Shown in pieces: positions 56,401 through 64,000 of a stretch of 64,000 bases of DNA. This stretch comes from G965216255 sp965216255 (GTDB lineage: Bacteria; Bacteroidota; Rhodothermia; Rhodothermales; Bin80): assembly GCA_965216255.1 (NCBI GenBank), contig OZ244148.1, positions 1,860,001 to 1,924,000 of the forward strand. The letters are read 5' to 3'. Below the pieces are notes generated by a model. It saw only the letters and a list, made by a program, of their open reading frames with translations, did no database searches and was not told the origin of the DNA. The translations under genes and the position numbers were made by a program. Each line of letters begins with the position of its first letter. Positions within the stretch are counted from its first letter, which is position 1.

Positions 56401-59400
56401 GTCCCTGCTGTGGCGCTCGCTGCTGATCGCCTGCCTGCTGGCTTCGGCATGCACTTCGGCGCCCCGTGAGAGTGGGACCCTCTTTACGCGGCTGAGTCCA
56501 CGCGAGACTGGCGTCACGTTTGCCAACACGCTCGTCAATGAGCCCGGTTTCAACATCCTGGATTATCTCTACTTCTATGACGGCGCCGGCGTAGCCCTCG
56601 GAGACATTAACGGCGACGGGCTTCCGGACCTGTTCTTTGTGGGCAACCAGGTATCCAACCGGCTATACCTTAACAAGGGCAGCCTGCGGTTCGAGGATAT
56701 CTCGGATGCCGCCGGCATCGTTCACAGGGCAGATGAATGGTCGACGGGTGTCACCATGGCGGATGTCAACGGAGATGGCTGGCTGGACATCTACGTCTGC
56801 CAGGTGCACCACCGAACCAAGGGTGGTCATAATCTGCTTTACATCAACGGTGGAGACCTGACGTTCAGCGAGGAGGCCGCAGCCTACGGCCTGGACTTTG
56901 CGGGGCTCTCCACACAGGCCGCCTTTTTTGATTACGACCGTGACGGCGATCTGGATCTGTATCTGCTCAACCATGCCGTCCACACCCGGGAATCGTTTGT
57001 GCGGTCCTGGCGACGGACCATTGACGCTCCGAGGGTGGGCGACCGACTATACCGCAACGACAACGGCCTATTCCGCAATGTCACTTCCGAGGCTGGCCTT
57101 TACAGCAGCCTGCTGGGCTACGGGCTCGGGCTCGCCATTAGCGACATCAACGAAGACGGTTGGCCCGACATATACGTAGGCAACGACTTTCACGAAAATG
57201 ATTACCTCTACTTCAATAATGGCGACGGCACGTTTTCGCAGGCACTCCAGCGCGTGATCGGTCACACCAGCCAGTCAACCATGGGCGTCGACGTTGCGGA
57301 CATCAACAATGACGGGCGCGTGGAAATTCTGGCGCTCGACATGCTGCCACCCGACATAGCCACGTACCGCAGGTCGGTAGGGCCGGACCCGGAGGACGTA
57401 GCCCGCATCAAGCGGGATTATGGCTACGCCCCCCAGTATGCCCGCAATACCCTGCAACTCCATCGGGGATACGACGCGGAAGGCTATCCCCTATTCAGTG
57501 AAATTGGCCTCTACGCCGGCATCCACGCCACAGACTGGAGTTGGGCCGGACTCATTGCGGACCTGGACAATGACGGGTGGAAAGACATTTTCGTAACCAA
57601 CGGAATACCGGGCCGCCCCAATGATCTGGACTATCTGGCCTATACGTCCCAGCCGGCGGTGCAGCGGATACTATACACGGGCAGCCTGCAAGAGCAGCTC
57701 GCCGTCAGCGCCAGCATGCCGCCGCTCAGCATTCCCAATTACGCCTTTCAGAACGGAGGCGACCTCACGTTTTCGGATAGGACTGCGCAGTGGGGACTAG
57801 ACCATCCGGGCTTCTCCAACGGCGCCGCCTACGGGGATTTGGACGGCGACGGTGACCTTGACCTCGTGGTAAACAACCTGAACGAGACCGCGTGGATCTA
57901 CCTGAATAACGGTGGTAGCGGCAACTACCTGGCAGTTACCCTAAGAGGAGCCGGCCAAAATACTACGGGCATCGGGGCGAAAGTGCTCGTCCACACCGGA
58001 GGCAGGATGCTCTTTCAGGAGCAGATGCCCACGCGTGGCTTCCAGTCTTCCGTGCCGCATGCACTGCATTTTGGGCTGGGGGAATGGACAACGGTGGATT
58101 CGGTCACGGTCATATGGCCCAGGGGGCAATTCCAGACCCGGCGGGCCGTAACGGCAGGCCAGACGCTAGTCCTTCGCCAGGATGAGGCGGCGCCGCCGTA
58201 TGCCTTCGGCAAACCGGGCAGCAGGCCGATGTTTCGGGACATTACCCGTGAGGCGGCGCCGGATTTCCAGCACCGGGAAAACGAATTTGAAGACTACGCC
58301 TTGCAGCCCCTAATCCCCCACCGGCATTCCACACGTGGTCCCGCACTCGCAGTAGCAGACATGAACGGCGACGGGCTCGATGACTACTTCCTCGGGGGTG
58401 CCCACGGTCAGGCCGGCACGCTCTTTATCCAGAGCCCGGCGGGATCTGGCAGAGCCATTGCGCAGGATGTCTTCAACCAGGACGCCGGACAAGAAGACGT
58501 AGACGCCGTGTTCTTCGATGCGGATGCTGATTTGGACCTTGACGTGTACGTGGTTAGCGGCGGAGGGCAGACTAAGGACGGCGAGACGCTGCTAGAAGAT
58601 CGTCTTTATCTTAACGAGGGTAACGGACGCATTCGACGCTCGCGACAGAACCTGCCGCGGGCGGACGGCTGCTGCGTCGCGGCGGCAGACTTCGATAATG
58701 ACGGTGATCTCGACCTGTTCGTGGGAAGCCGCTCGGTACCCGGGGCCTACGGACGGCGTCCTACCAGTTTTCTGCTCGAAAACGACGGCAATGGCCGCTT
58801 TAGCAACGTGGCAGAGGAGCTCGCACCCGCTCTCCTCGAGGCCGGCATGGTTACCGCCGCAGTATGGGCTGACGTTACCGGTACCAACGAGCAGGATCTC
58901 GTGCTGGTCGGGGAATGGATGCCCGTCACGGTGCTTGAGAACGACGGTGGCCGACTGCAGCCGGTAGATCTGGGGCTTGCCCGGACCGGAGGATGGTGGC
59001 ATAGCATCCTAGCCGGCGATTTTGACGCAGACGGTGACTTGGACCTCGTCGCCGGTAATCTTGGGACCAACTCAATCCTGCAGCCAGCGGAATCTGCACC
59101 GATTGAGCTCTTTGTCCATGACTTCGATGACAACGGTACAGCTGATCCCATTGTAGCAGTACCCGTGAATGGAGTGTTGTACTCCTGGGCGCGGAAGGAA
59201 GACCTGCTGAAGCAAATCCCCGCGATGGCCGATTTGCTGCCAACGAATGCCAGTTACGCGGCCGCCCGCCTGAGCACCCTGTTCGAGGCAGAAGCCCTGC
59301 GCGCGTCGGACCGCGGCCGCGCCGAAACGTTTACCTCCGTTTACCTCGAGAATGTGGGGGACCAAGGCTTCAAAGGGCATCCGTTGCCGGCAGAAGCGCA

Positions 59401-59704
59401 GTGGTCCCCCGTTACGACGCTGTTGGCCGAAGATTTCAATGGGGATGGCCACAGGGATATCCTATTGGCTGGCAACTTCTTCGGTGCAAACTCGGTGCAG
59501 GGCCGGTATGACGCGGATCATGGAGGGCTTTTTCTGGGTGATGGCCGGGGAGCCTTTGCCGCTGTGCCGGCAGAGGAATCGGGCTTTGCTGTACGCGGTC
59601 AAGCCAGGAAAATGCAGTTCGTGCGCACTGGCGACCATACGCATGCCATCATCATCGCTCGCAACAACGAGGGGCTGCAGGTTTTTAGCGGAGTTCGTAA
59701 GTGA
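56390..59704 (+). CDS. giant VCBS/FG-GAP lipoprotein with internal ASPIC/UnbV domain
   Basis: The protein has 1104 residues. Signal SLLIACLLASAC. It has the same two-set architecture as its upstream neighbour: repeats (GDINGDGLPDLFFVGNQ, ADVNGDGWLDIYV, GDLDGDGDLDLVV), ASPIC/UnbV (YLAVTLRGAGQNTTGIGAKV, QMPTRGFQSSVPHALHFGLG), then further repeats (ADMNGDGLDDYFLGG, ADFDNDGDLDLFVGS, GDFDADGDLDLVAG, EDFNGDGHRDILLAG). It overlaps the upstream gene by 11 bp. It is likely the last gene of the operon; a 17-bp inverted repeat lies 170 bp downstream. Confidence 0.93.
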   Translation: MQTESLLWRSLLIACLLASACTSAPRESGTLFTRLSPRETGVTFANTLVNEPGFNILDYLYFYDGAGVALGDINGDGLPDLFFVGNQVSNRLYLNKGSLRFEDISDAAGIVHRADEWSTGVTMADVNGDGWLDIYVCQVHHRTKGGHNLLYINGGDLTFSEEAAAYGLDFAGLSTQAAFFDYDRDGDLDLYLLNHAVHTRESFVRSWRRTIDAPRVGDRLYRNDNGLFRNVTSEAGLYSSLLGYGLGLAISDINEDGWPDIYVGNDFHENDYLYFNNGDGTFSQALQRVIGHTSQSTMGVDVADINNDGRVEILALDMLPPDIATYRRSVGPDPEDVARIKRDYGYAPQYARNTLQLHRGYDAEGYPLFSEIGLYAGIHATDWSWAGLIADLDNDGWKDIFVTNGIPGRPNDLDYLAYTSQPAVQRILYTGSLQEQLAVSASMPPLSIPNYAFQNGGDLTFSDRTAQWGLDHPGFSNGAAYGDLDGDGDLDLVVNNLNETAWIYLNNGGSGNYLAVTLRGAGQNTTGIGAKVLVHTGGRMLFQEQMPTRGFQSSVPHALHFGLGEWTTVDSVTVIWPRGQFQTRRAVTAGQTLVLRQDEAAPPYAFGKPGSRPMFRDITREAAPDFQHRENEFEDYALQPLIPHRHSTRGPALAVADMNGDGLDDYFLGGAHGQAGTLFIQSPAGSGRAIAQDVFNQDAGQEDVDAVFFDADADLDLDVYVVSGGGQTKDGETLLEDRLYLNEGNGRIRRSRQNLPRADGCCVAAADFDNDGDLDLFVGSRSVPGAYGRRPTSFLLENDGNGRFSNVAEELAPALLEAGMVTAAVWADVTGTNEQDLVLVGEWMPVTVLENDGGRLQPVDLGLARTGGWWHSILAGDFDADGDLDLVAGNLGTNSILQPAESAPIELFVHDFDDNGTADPIVAVPVNGVLYSWARKEDLLKQIPAMADLLPTNASYAAARLSTLFEAEALRASDRGRAETFTSVYLENVGDQGFKGHPLPAEAQWSPVTTLLAEDFNGDGHRDILLAGNFFGANSVQGRYDADHGGLFLGDGRGAFAAVPAEESGFAVRGQARKMQFVRTGDHTHAIIIARNNEGLQVFSGVRK

Positions 59705-59872
59705 GCAGCATACCCCTGGCGGTTTCCGCGCATGGGACATGCCTTCGCTGGTGCGGCGCAGAATTCCAGAATTTGTACCGCAAGCTACGGGACTGGTCGG
59801 GCACATAGGTGTGCCGTACAAAAAGGGGCTCTTAGCATTGGTCCACGGAATACGTGATTTTGTGTGAGTCAA

Positions 59873-59973
59873 GAATGGCCGGGCTATGCAAAATCCAATT
59901 CCGCCTCCGGCTATGGGGTACGCGCAGCAATCTATCCGCGGTGGCTTGCGCCGTTGGCATAGCCCGGCCATTC
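59873..59973. repeat. 17-bp perfect inverted repeat with 67-bp spacer
   Basis: GAATGGCCGGGCTATGC at 59873-59889 is exactly complementary to 59957-59973. It lies between the VCBS operon stop and the permease start. It has no T-run, so it is not a standard terminator. The spacer has no gene. It could be a folded leader RNA of the permease gene, a binding site pair, or the trace of a small mobile repeat. Confidence 0.8.
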
Positions 59974-59998
59974 CTTCTAGCCTAAACTGCCACAGGCC

Positions 59999-61459
59999 AT
60001 GAGTGAGAAGCAACGGTTCGGTCAGGTTTCGTACCAGCAAGTGGATGACACCTATTTCGCGAAGCGAGACTTGCGGCGTTATGCGCGCGTGTGGTCACTT
60101 TGGGCACTAGGAGTCGGTGCCGTGATATCTGGCTGTTTTTTCGGCTGGAACTTCGGACTGGACGCCGGAGGATTTGGTGGGCTGCTCATCGCTACCGTGG
60201 TCATTACAGTGATGTATCTGGGACTTTGCTATTGCATTGCCGAAATGTCCCCTGCCTTGCCGCATACGGGTGGAGCCTATTCGTTTGGCCGGTCGGCAAT
60301 GGGGCCGTGGGGTGGATTCATCACCGGGCTGGGGGAGACGATGGAATACGTGCTTACACCGGCAGTGATTGTGGTGGGTATAGGCGGGTACCTGGGAGCC
60401 GTATTTGGAACCCCCGAAGCATATGCCCCGCTATGGTGGCTTGGCATGTACGTGCTCTTCGTAGGCCTGAATGTGGTTGGGGTAGAGGCATCGTTTCGGT
60501 TTACGGTTTGCATTACGCTCCTTGCCCTGGCCATTCTTCTGGTGTTCTACGTGGGTGCCCTGCCGCATTTCTCACTGGAATGGGCCCTGAACATTCAGCC
60601 GGAAACCGGCGCGAGCCGACTGCTGCCGAAGGGCTGGATGGGCATTGGTGCAGCCCTTCCATTTGCCATATGGTTCTATCTCGCCATCGAAGAACTGCCG
60701 CTGGCGGCAGAAGAAGCCCATGACCCCAAGCGTGACATGCCCAGGGGCCTCCTCCTAGGCCTGATGACGCTGGTCGGGACGGCCTTTCTTACCCTGTTCC
60801 TCAATTCCGGCATCGCGCCAGGCGCGCAGGCCGTCGGCACGTCAGACGAACCACTCTTTCTTGGATTCCAGACTATCTTTGGAGACGGCATTGGCACCAA
60901 ATTGCTGGCGCTGATTGCAGTAGCCGGGCTTATTGCCAGCTTCCACACCATCATCTTCGCCTACGGGCGTAACATCTATTCTCTCTCACGGGCCGGGTAC
61001 TTTCCCAGATTCCTTTCCGTAACACACGAAAAGCGCAAGACGCCATACATGGCCCTCGTGGCAGGGGCTGTCCTCGGCTTCCTGGTCGCACTCGTAATCC
61101 ATTTGCTGCCGCAGGAAAGCCCTGTCGGTGCAATCTTGCTGAACATGGCGGTATTCGGGGCACTGATTTCTTACATCATGCAATTGGTCTCGTTTGTTCT
61201 GCTTCGAGCAAAATTTCCCCACATTGAGCGTCCCTTCGTCAGCCCACTCGGCATCCCAGGTGCTATCGGGGCACTGGTTATATGTTCAGCCGCGCTGCTA
61301 TTTGTATTTCTGAATCCGGACTACAACATGGGGGTACTTGGGGCGGCTCTCTGGTATTTCCTGGGACTGGTATATTTCTTCGCGTACGCACACAAAAGAC
61401 TGGTAAAGGCACCCGAAGAGGCCTTTGCCGCACGTACGCAAGGAAATGCGGGGAACTAG
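59999..61459 (+). CDS. APC-family amino acid/amine permease (ethanolamine permease-like)
   Basis: The protein has 486 residues and 12 predicted helices. The start RRYARVWSLWALGVGAVISG, then CFFGWNFGLDAGGFGGLLIA, EMSPALPHTGGAYSFGRSAM (helix 3 of APC transporters), LAIEELPLAAEEAHDPKRDM (the conserved loop), and SFHTIIFAYGRNIYSLSRAG resemble Eat-type ethanolamine permeases. It imports an amine or amino acid across the inner membrane. The next gene is a glutamine-synthetase-like ligase and then an aldehyde dehydrogenase, which fits uptake followed by gamma-glutamylation and oxidation of an amine. Confidence 0.9.
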   Translation: MSEKQRFGQVSYQQVDDTYFAKRDLRRYARVWSLWALGVGAVISGCFFGWNFGLDAGGFGGLLIATVVITVMYLGLCYCIAEMSPALPHTGGAYSFGRSAMGPWGGFITGLGETMEYVLTPAVIVVGIGGYLGAVFGTPEAYAPLWWLGMYVLFVGLNVVGVEASFRFTVCITLLALAILLVFYVGALPHFSLEWALNIQPETGASRLLPKGWMGIGAALPFAIWFYLAIEELPLAAEEAHDPKRDMPRGLLLGLMTLVGTAFLTLFLNSGIAPGAQAVGTSDEPLFLGFQTIFGDGIGTKLLALIAVAGLIASFHTIIFAYGRNIYSLSRAGYFPRFLSVTHEKRKTPYMALVAGAVLGFLVALVIHLLPQESPVGAILLNMAVFGALISYIMQLVSFVLLRAKFPHIERPFVSPLGIPGAIGALVICSAALLFVFLNPDYNMGVLGAALWYFLGLVYFFAYAHKRLVKAPEEAFAARTQGNAGN

Positions 61460-61592
61460 GTGAGAATTCAGCCCCTGTGCTACGTTGGCGCTCCGGTATA
61501 TTCCGCGGGATTGCGTGCCGGGCAAATAAGTGCCCGCGAGCACCCTCGGTAAGCTTGGAGCGCCACCTTCCACTTTATTCAAGGCAGATACC

Positions 61593-62957
61593 ATGTCAGG
61601 AAAGCTAGACATTGGAGAACTTCGGCAATGCATTGCTAACCGTGAAATAGACACCGTGCTTGTGGGCATGGTGGACATGCAGGGCCGGCTGATCGGCAAG
61701 CGGGTGACCGGCCATTTCTTCCTCGACTCCGTCATGGACAGGATGCACGTGTGCGACTACCTGCTAACGGTGGATATGGAAATGGAGCCGATACCGGGTT
61801 TCAAGTTTGCCTCGTGGGACCTAGGGTACGGCGACCTGTCTGTCCAGCCCGACCTCGCGACACTGCGCAGGATTCCCTGGCTTCCCGGAACGGCACTAGT
61901 CCTGGGAGATGCAGTGGACCATGACGGCAACGAGATTCCCGTATCGCCGCGCACCATTCTGAAACGCCAACTGGCCAGGATGCGGGCGCAGGGCTACGAA
62001 GCAAGAGCGGGTTCGGAGCTGGAATTCTACGCATTCGACGATTCTTTCGATATAGCGCGCCAGAAGGAGTACACAGAGTTGAAGACGACGGGCTGGTACA
62101 TCGAAGACTATCATCTCTTTCAAACAAGCAAAGTAGAGCCGCTGATACGTGCCATCCGCAACGGGATGGACGAGGCAGGCATACCCGTGGAATTTTCCAA
62201 GGGTGAATGGGGACCGGGGCAGGCTGAAATAAACCTGCGTTTTTCCGATGCGCTGGAAATGGCCGATCGCCACGTCATATACAAGAATGGGGTCAAGGAA
62301 ATTGCCTATCTCCAAGGCAAGTCCACCACGTTCATGGCCAAGTGGCGCGAAGACCTCGCCGGTAGTAGCTGCCACGTGCATACGTCGCTGTGGGACGTTC
62401 ATTCGGGAGCCCCGGTGTTCCACGACAGCGTGCAGAGCGGCGGCATGTCGGAGATCTTCGGCTCCTACCTGGCCGGACAACTGGCCCTGGCGCGGGACAT
62501 GACCTATTTTCTGGCCCCATACATCAATTCGTACAAGCGATTTCAGTCGGGAACGTTTGCGCCGACCAAGGCGGTCTGGAGCCGGGATAACCGGACGGCC
62601 GGCTTTCGGGTGCTTGGCCACGGCCCGTCGACGCGCGTTGAGTGCCGTATTCCAGGTGCGGATGTCAATCCGTATCTCGCCTTCGCAGGACTGCTCGCCT
62701 CGGGACTGCACGGCATGGAGCAGCATCTTGAGCTGGAGGCACCATTTGACGGCAATGCTTACGAGGCTTCAAATGTCCAGAGCGTCCCCGCAAGCTTACT
62801 GGATGCCCTCGCGGCACTGGACGAATCGAAGGTGTTGCGCGCGGCTTTAGGTGATGATGTAATCGATCATTACGTGCATGCCGGCCGCTGGGAGCAATCC
62901 GCGTTTGAGCGCCGCATTACGGACTGGGAAAGAATCCGCTACTTCGAGCGGGTGTGA
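61593..62957 (+). CDS. glutamine synthetase-like gamma-glutamyl-amine ligase (PuuA/GlnA4-like)
   Basis: The protein has 454 residues. It is a class III-type glutamine synthetase relative: GSELEFYAF, KGEWGPGQAEINLRF, GSSCHVHTSLWD, ALARDMTYFLAPYINSYKRF and STRVECRIPGADVNPYLAFA give the Mg/ATP and substrate sites. Glutamine synthetase itself usually has a different N-terminal region and adenylylation loop. By context it probably joins glutamate to an amine (putrescine, ethanolamine or similar). ATG at 61593 gives the conserved N-terminus (SGKLDIGELRQCI). Confidence 0.9.
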   Translation: MSGKLDIGELRQCIANREIDTVLVGMVDMQGRLIGKRVTGHFFLDSVMDRMHVCDYLLTVDMEMEPIPGFKFASWDLGYGDLSVQPDLATLRRIPWLPGTALVLGDAVDHDGNEIPVSPRTILKRQLARMRAQGYEARAGSELEFYAFDDSFDIARQKEYTELKTTGWYIEDYHLFQTSKVEPLIRAIRNGMDEAGIPVEFSKGEWGPGQAEINLRFSDALEMADRHVIYKNGVKEIAYLQGKSTTFMAKWREDLAGSSCHVHTSLWDVHSGAPVFHDSVQSGGMSEIFGSYLAGQLALARDMTYFLAPYINSYKRFQSGTFAPTKAVWSRDNRTAGFRVLGHGPSTRVECRIPGADVNPYLAFAGLLASGLHGMEQHLELEAPFDGNAYEASNVQSVPASLLDALAALDESKVLRAALGDDVIDHYVHAGRWEQSAFERRITDWERIRYFERV

Positions 62958-63032
62958 CAGCAAGCCACCCCTGTTGCTGCAGCGTCAATCATGCCCGGCG
63001 CCGACCGAATCCCTGATCAACGCTAATTGAAC

Positions 63033-64000
63033 ATGGCCCGCCTTTCTACTCTGACGCAACCTCTGCAAACCATCTCTCCCGTCGACGGAAGCGTGTACGT
63101 CGAGCGGGTCTATGCCGCAACGGGCGAGATTGCCAGCACGCTCTCTGCGGCGCAGCAGGTACAGGCTAGCTGGGGCCAGACGACGCTTGCTGAACGTGCA
63201 GACGTGTGCCGCCGGTTCGTGGATGCTTTTGTTTCCAGGAAATTGGGAATCGCAGAAGAATTGAGCTGGCAGATGGGCCGGCCCGTTGCACACGCACCTG
63301 GCGAAGTCTTGGGAGTTGCCGAGAGGACACGTTACATGATCTCCATTGCCGGGGAGGCCTTGGCCAACATCGAGCCAAGTCCACGGCAAGGCTTTCGGCG
63401 ATATATCCGGCGCATGCCCCTCGGAGTCGCGCTCATCATTGCACCGTGGAATTATCCGTACTTGACCGCGATCAATGCTGTCGTGACGGCGATCATGTCA
63501 GGCAACGTTGTGATACTGAAGCCGTCGTCTCAAACGCCGCTATCGGCCGAGCGCTTTGCCGAGGCCTTTGCATCCGCAGGACTCCCGAAAGGCGTATTCC
63601 AATATCTGTACCTGACCCGGGCTGCTACCGCCAAGCTCATCGAGTGCCCGGAAATCGACTATATAGCATTCACCGGCTCCGTAAACGGCGGAAGGATCAT
63701 CAAACGTGTGGCCGCGCAGCGATTCATCGGTGTAGGCCTGGAATTGGGCGGCAAGGATCCGGCGTACGTTCGCTCAGATGCCCCGTTGGCATATGCCGTG
63801 GAGCACCTCGTGGACGGCGCGTTCTACAACGCGGGGCAGAGCTGCTGCGCCGTTGAGCGCATCTACGTCCACGAAGGACTCTACGATGCATTTGTTGCGG
63901 CTTATGTGGAGCAAACGCACTCCTTGTGCCTGGGCAATCCCCTGGAGGGCTCTACAACGCTTGGACCCGTCGCTCGAACCACTGCTGCCACATTCGTGCA
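63033..64000 (+). CDS. aldehyde dehydrogenase, runs past the window end
   Basis: 322 codons are visible, open at the right edge (full length expected about 460). The NAD(P)-dependent ALDH motifs are present: APWNYPY, GNVVILKPSSQTPLSAERF, FTGSVNGG, Glu237 (GLELGGKDP), and the active-site Cys271 (AGQSCCAVE). The residue after Cys271 is another Cys. It would oxidise the gamma-glutamyl-aminoaldehyde or a related aldehyde. It follows the ligase gene by 75 bp. Confidence 0.94.
   Translation, partial: MARLSTLTQPLQTISPVDGSVYVERVYAATGEIASTLSAAQQVQASWGQTTLAERADVCRRFVDAFVSRKLGIAEELSWQMGRPVAHAPGEVLGVAERTRYMISIAGEALANIEPSPRQGFRRYIRRMPLGVALIIAPWNYPYLTAINAVVTAIMSGNVVILKPSSQTPLSAERFAEAFASAGLPKGVFQYLYLTRAATAKLIECPEIDYIAFTGSVNGGRIIKRVAAQRFIGVGLELGGKDPAYVRSDAPLAYAVEHLVDGAFYNAGQSCCAVERIYVHEGLYDAFVAAYVEQTHSLCLGNPLEGSTTLGPVARTTAATFV

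Noticed and set aside
61282..61735. Overlapping ORFs near the permease-ligase gap
   Set aside because: They overlap the true permease end and ligase start and have no family features.
1..64000. tRNA, rRNA or CRISPR genes
   Set aside because: None was recognised by eye on either strand; a covariance scan would be needed to exclude tRNAs firmly.

Overview
The window reads as a Bacteroidota/Rhodothermota-type genome (Rhodothermia- or Balneolia-like). The evidence is three C-terminal Por/type IX secretion (T9SS) sorting domains with the NYPNPF motif, TonB receptors with an N-terminal carboxypeptidase-like domain, each followed by a DUF4249-like lipoprotein, and long FG-GAP/VCBS plus ASPIC/UnbV lipoproteins. 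This placement is inferred from gene content only: no rRNA, tRNA or taxonomic marker was found.

Layout. (1) 1-12.2 kb and 20.8-36.4 kb are accessory DNA full of mobile elements: a partial IS66, three copies of one IS4/IS5/ISNCY-like element (here IS-A, at 2740, 9451 and 21295), two copies of a second one (IS-B, at 25887 and 33199), two IS1634 C-terminal remnants, one intact IS30, and the 3' end of a group II intron. Much of the cargo is broken. (2) 12.2-20.8 kb is a sugar-oxidation/epimerisation cluster: GMC oxidoreductase plus gluconate-dehydrogenase subunit 3, cold-shock protein, MDR dehydrogenase, Tat-exported TIM-barrel protein, AGE-family epimerase, and a sodium:solute symporter with two in-frame stops followed by three tiny coupled membrane proteins. 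(3) 22.4-36.4 kb is a decayed tandem duplication of [secreted subtilase with T9SS tail] - [TonB receptor] - [DUF4249-like lipoprotein]. A third, diverged copy of the lipoprotein gene lies at 2607-2739 plus 11346-12238. It is split by an 8.6-kb IS-A-bounded insertion carrying another subtilase, and removing the insertion restores the reading frame exactly. (4) 36.4-40.1 kb continues with an M19 dipeptidase, a RidA-like gene, a YhdT-like protein and a broken PanF-like symporter. (5) 40.1-45.7 kb is a reverse-strand catabolic operon (MDR, SDR, TIM-barrel isomerase, nitrilase-type amidase, M20 amidohydrolase, AlkD-like protein). (6) 45.9-50.2 kb has a decayed Tat-signal gene, a PD40-repeat protein and an amidohydrolase. 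(7) 50.6-59.7 kb is an operon of three giant VCBS/ASPIC lipoproteins and one small lipoprotein. (8) 60.0-64.0 kb has an amine permease, a glutamine-synthetase-like ligase and an aldehyde dehydrogenase running off the edge.

How the genes may work together. The subtilase-TonB-lipoprotein-dipeptidase-symporter order suggests a peptide-utilisation locus: T9SS-secreted protease, outer-membrane import, periplasmic or cytoplasmic peptidase, inner-membrane uptake. This is inference. The same DNA is decaying through insertion sequences, recombination between repeats and point nonsense mutations, while the flanking operons from 40.1 kb on are mostly intact.
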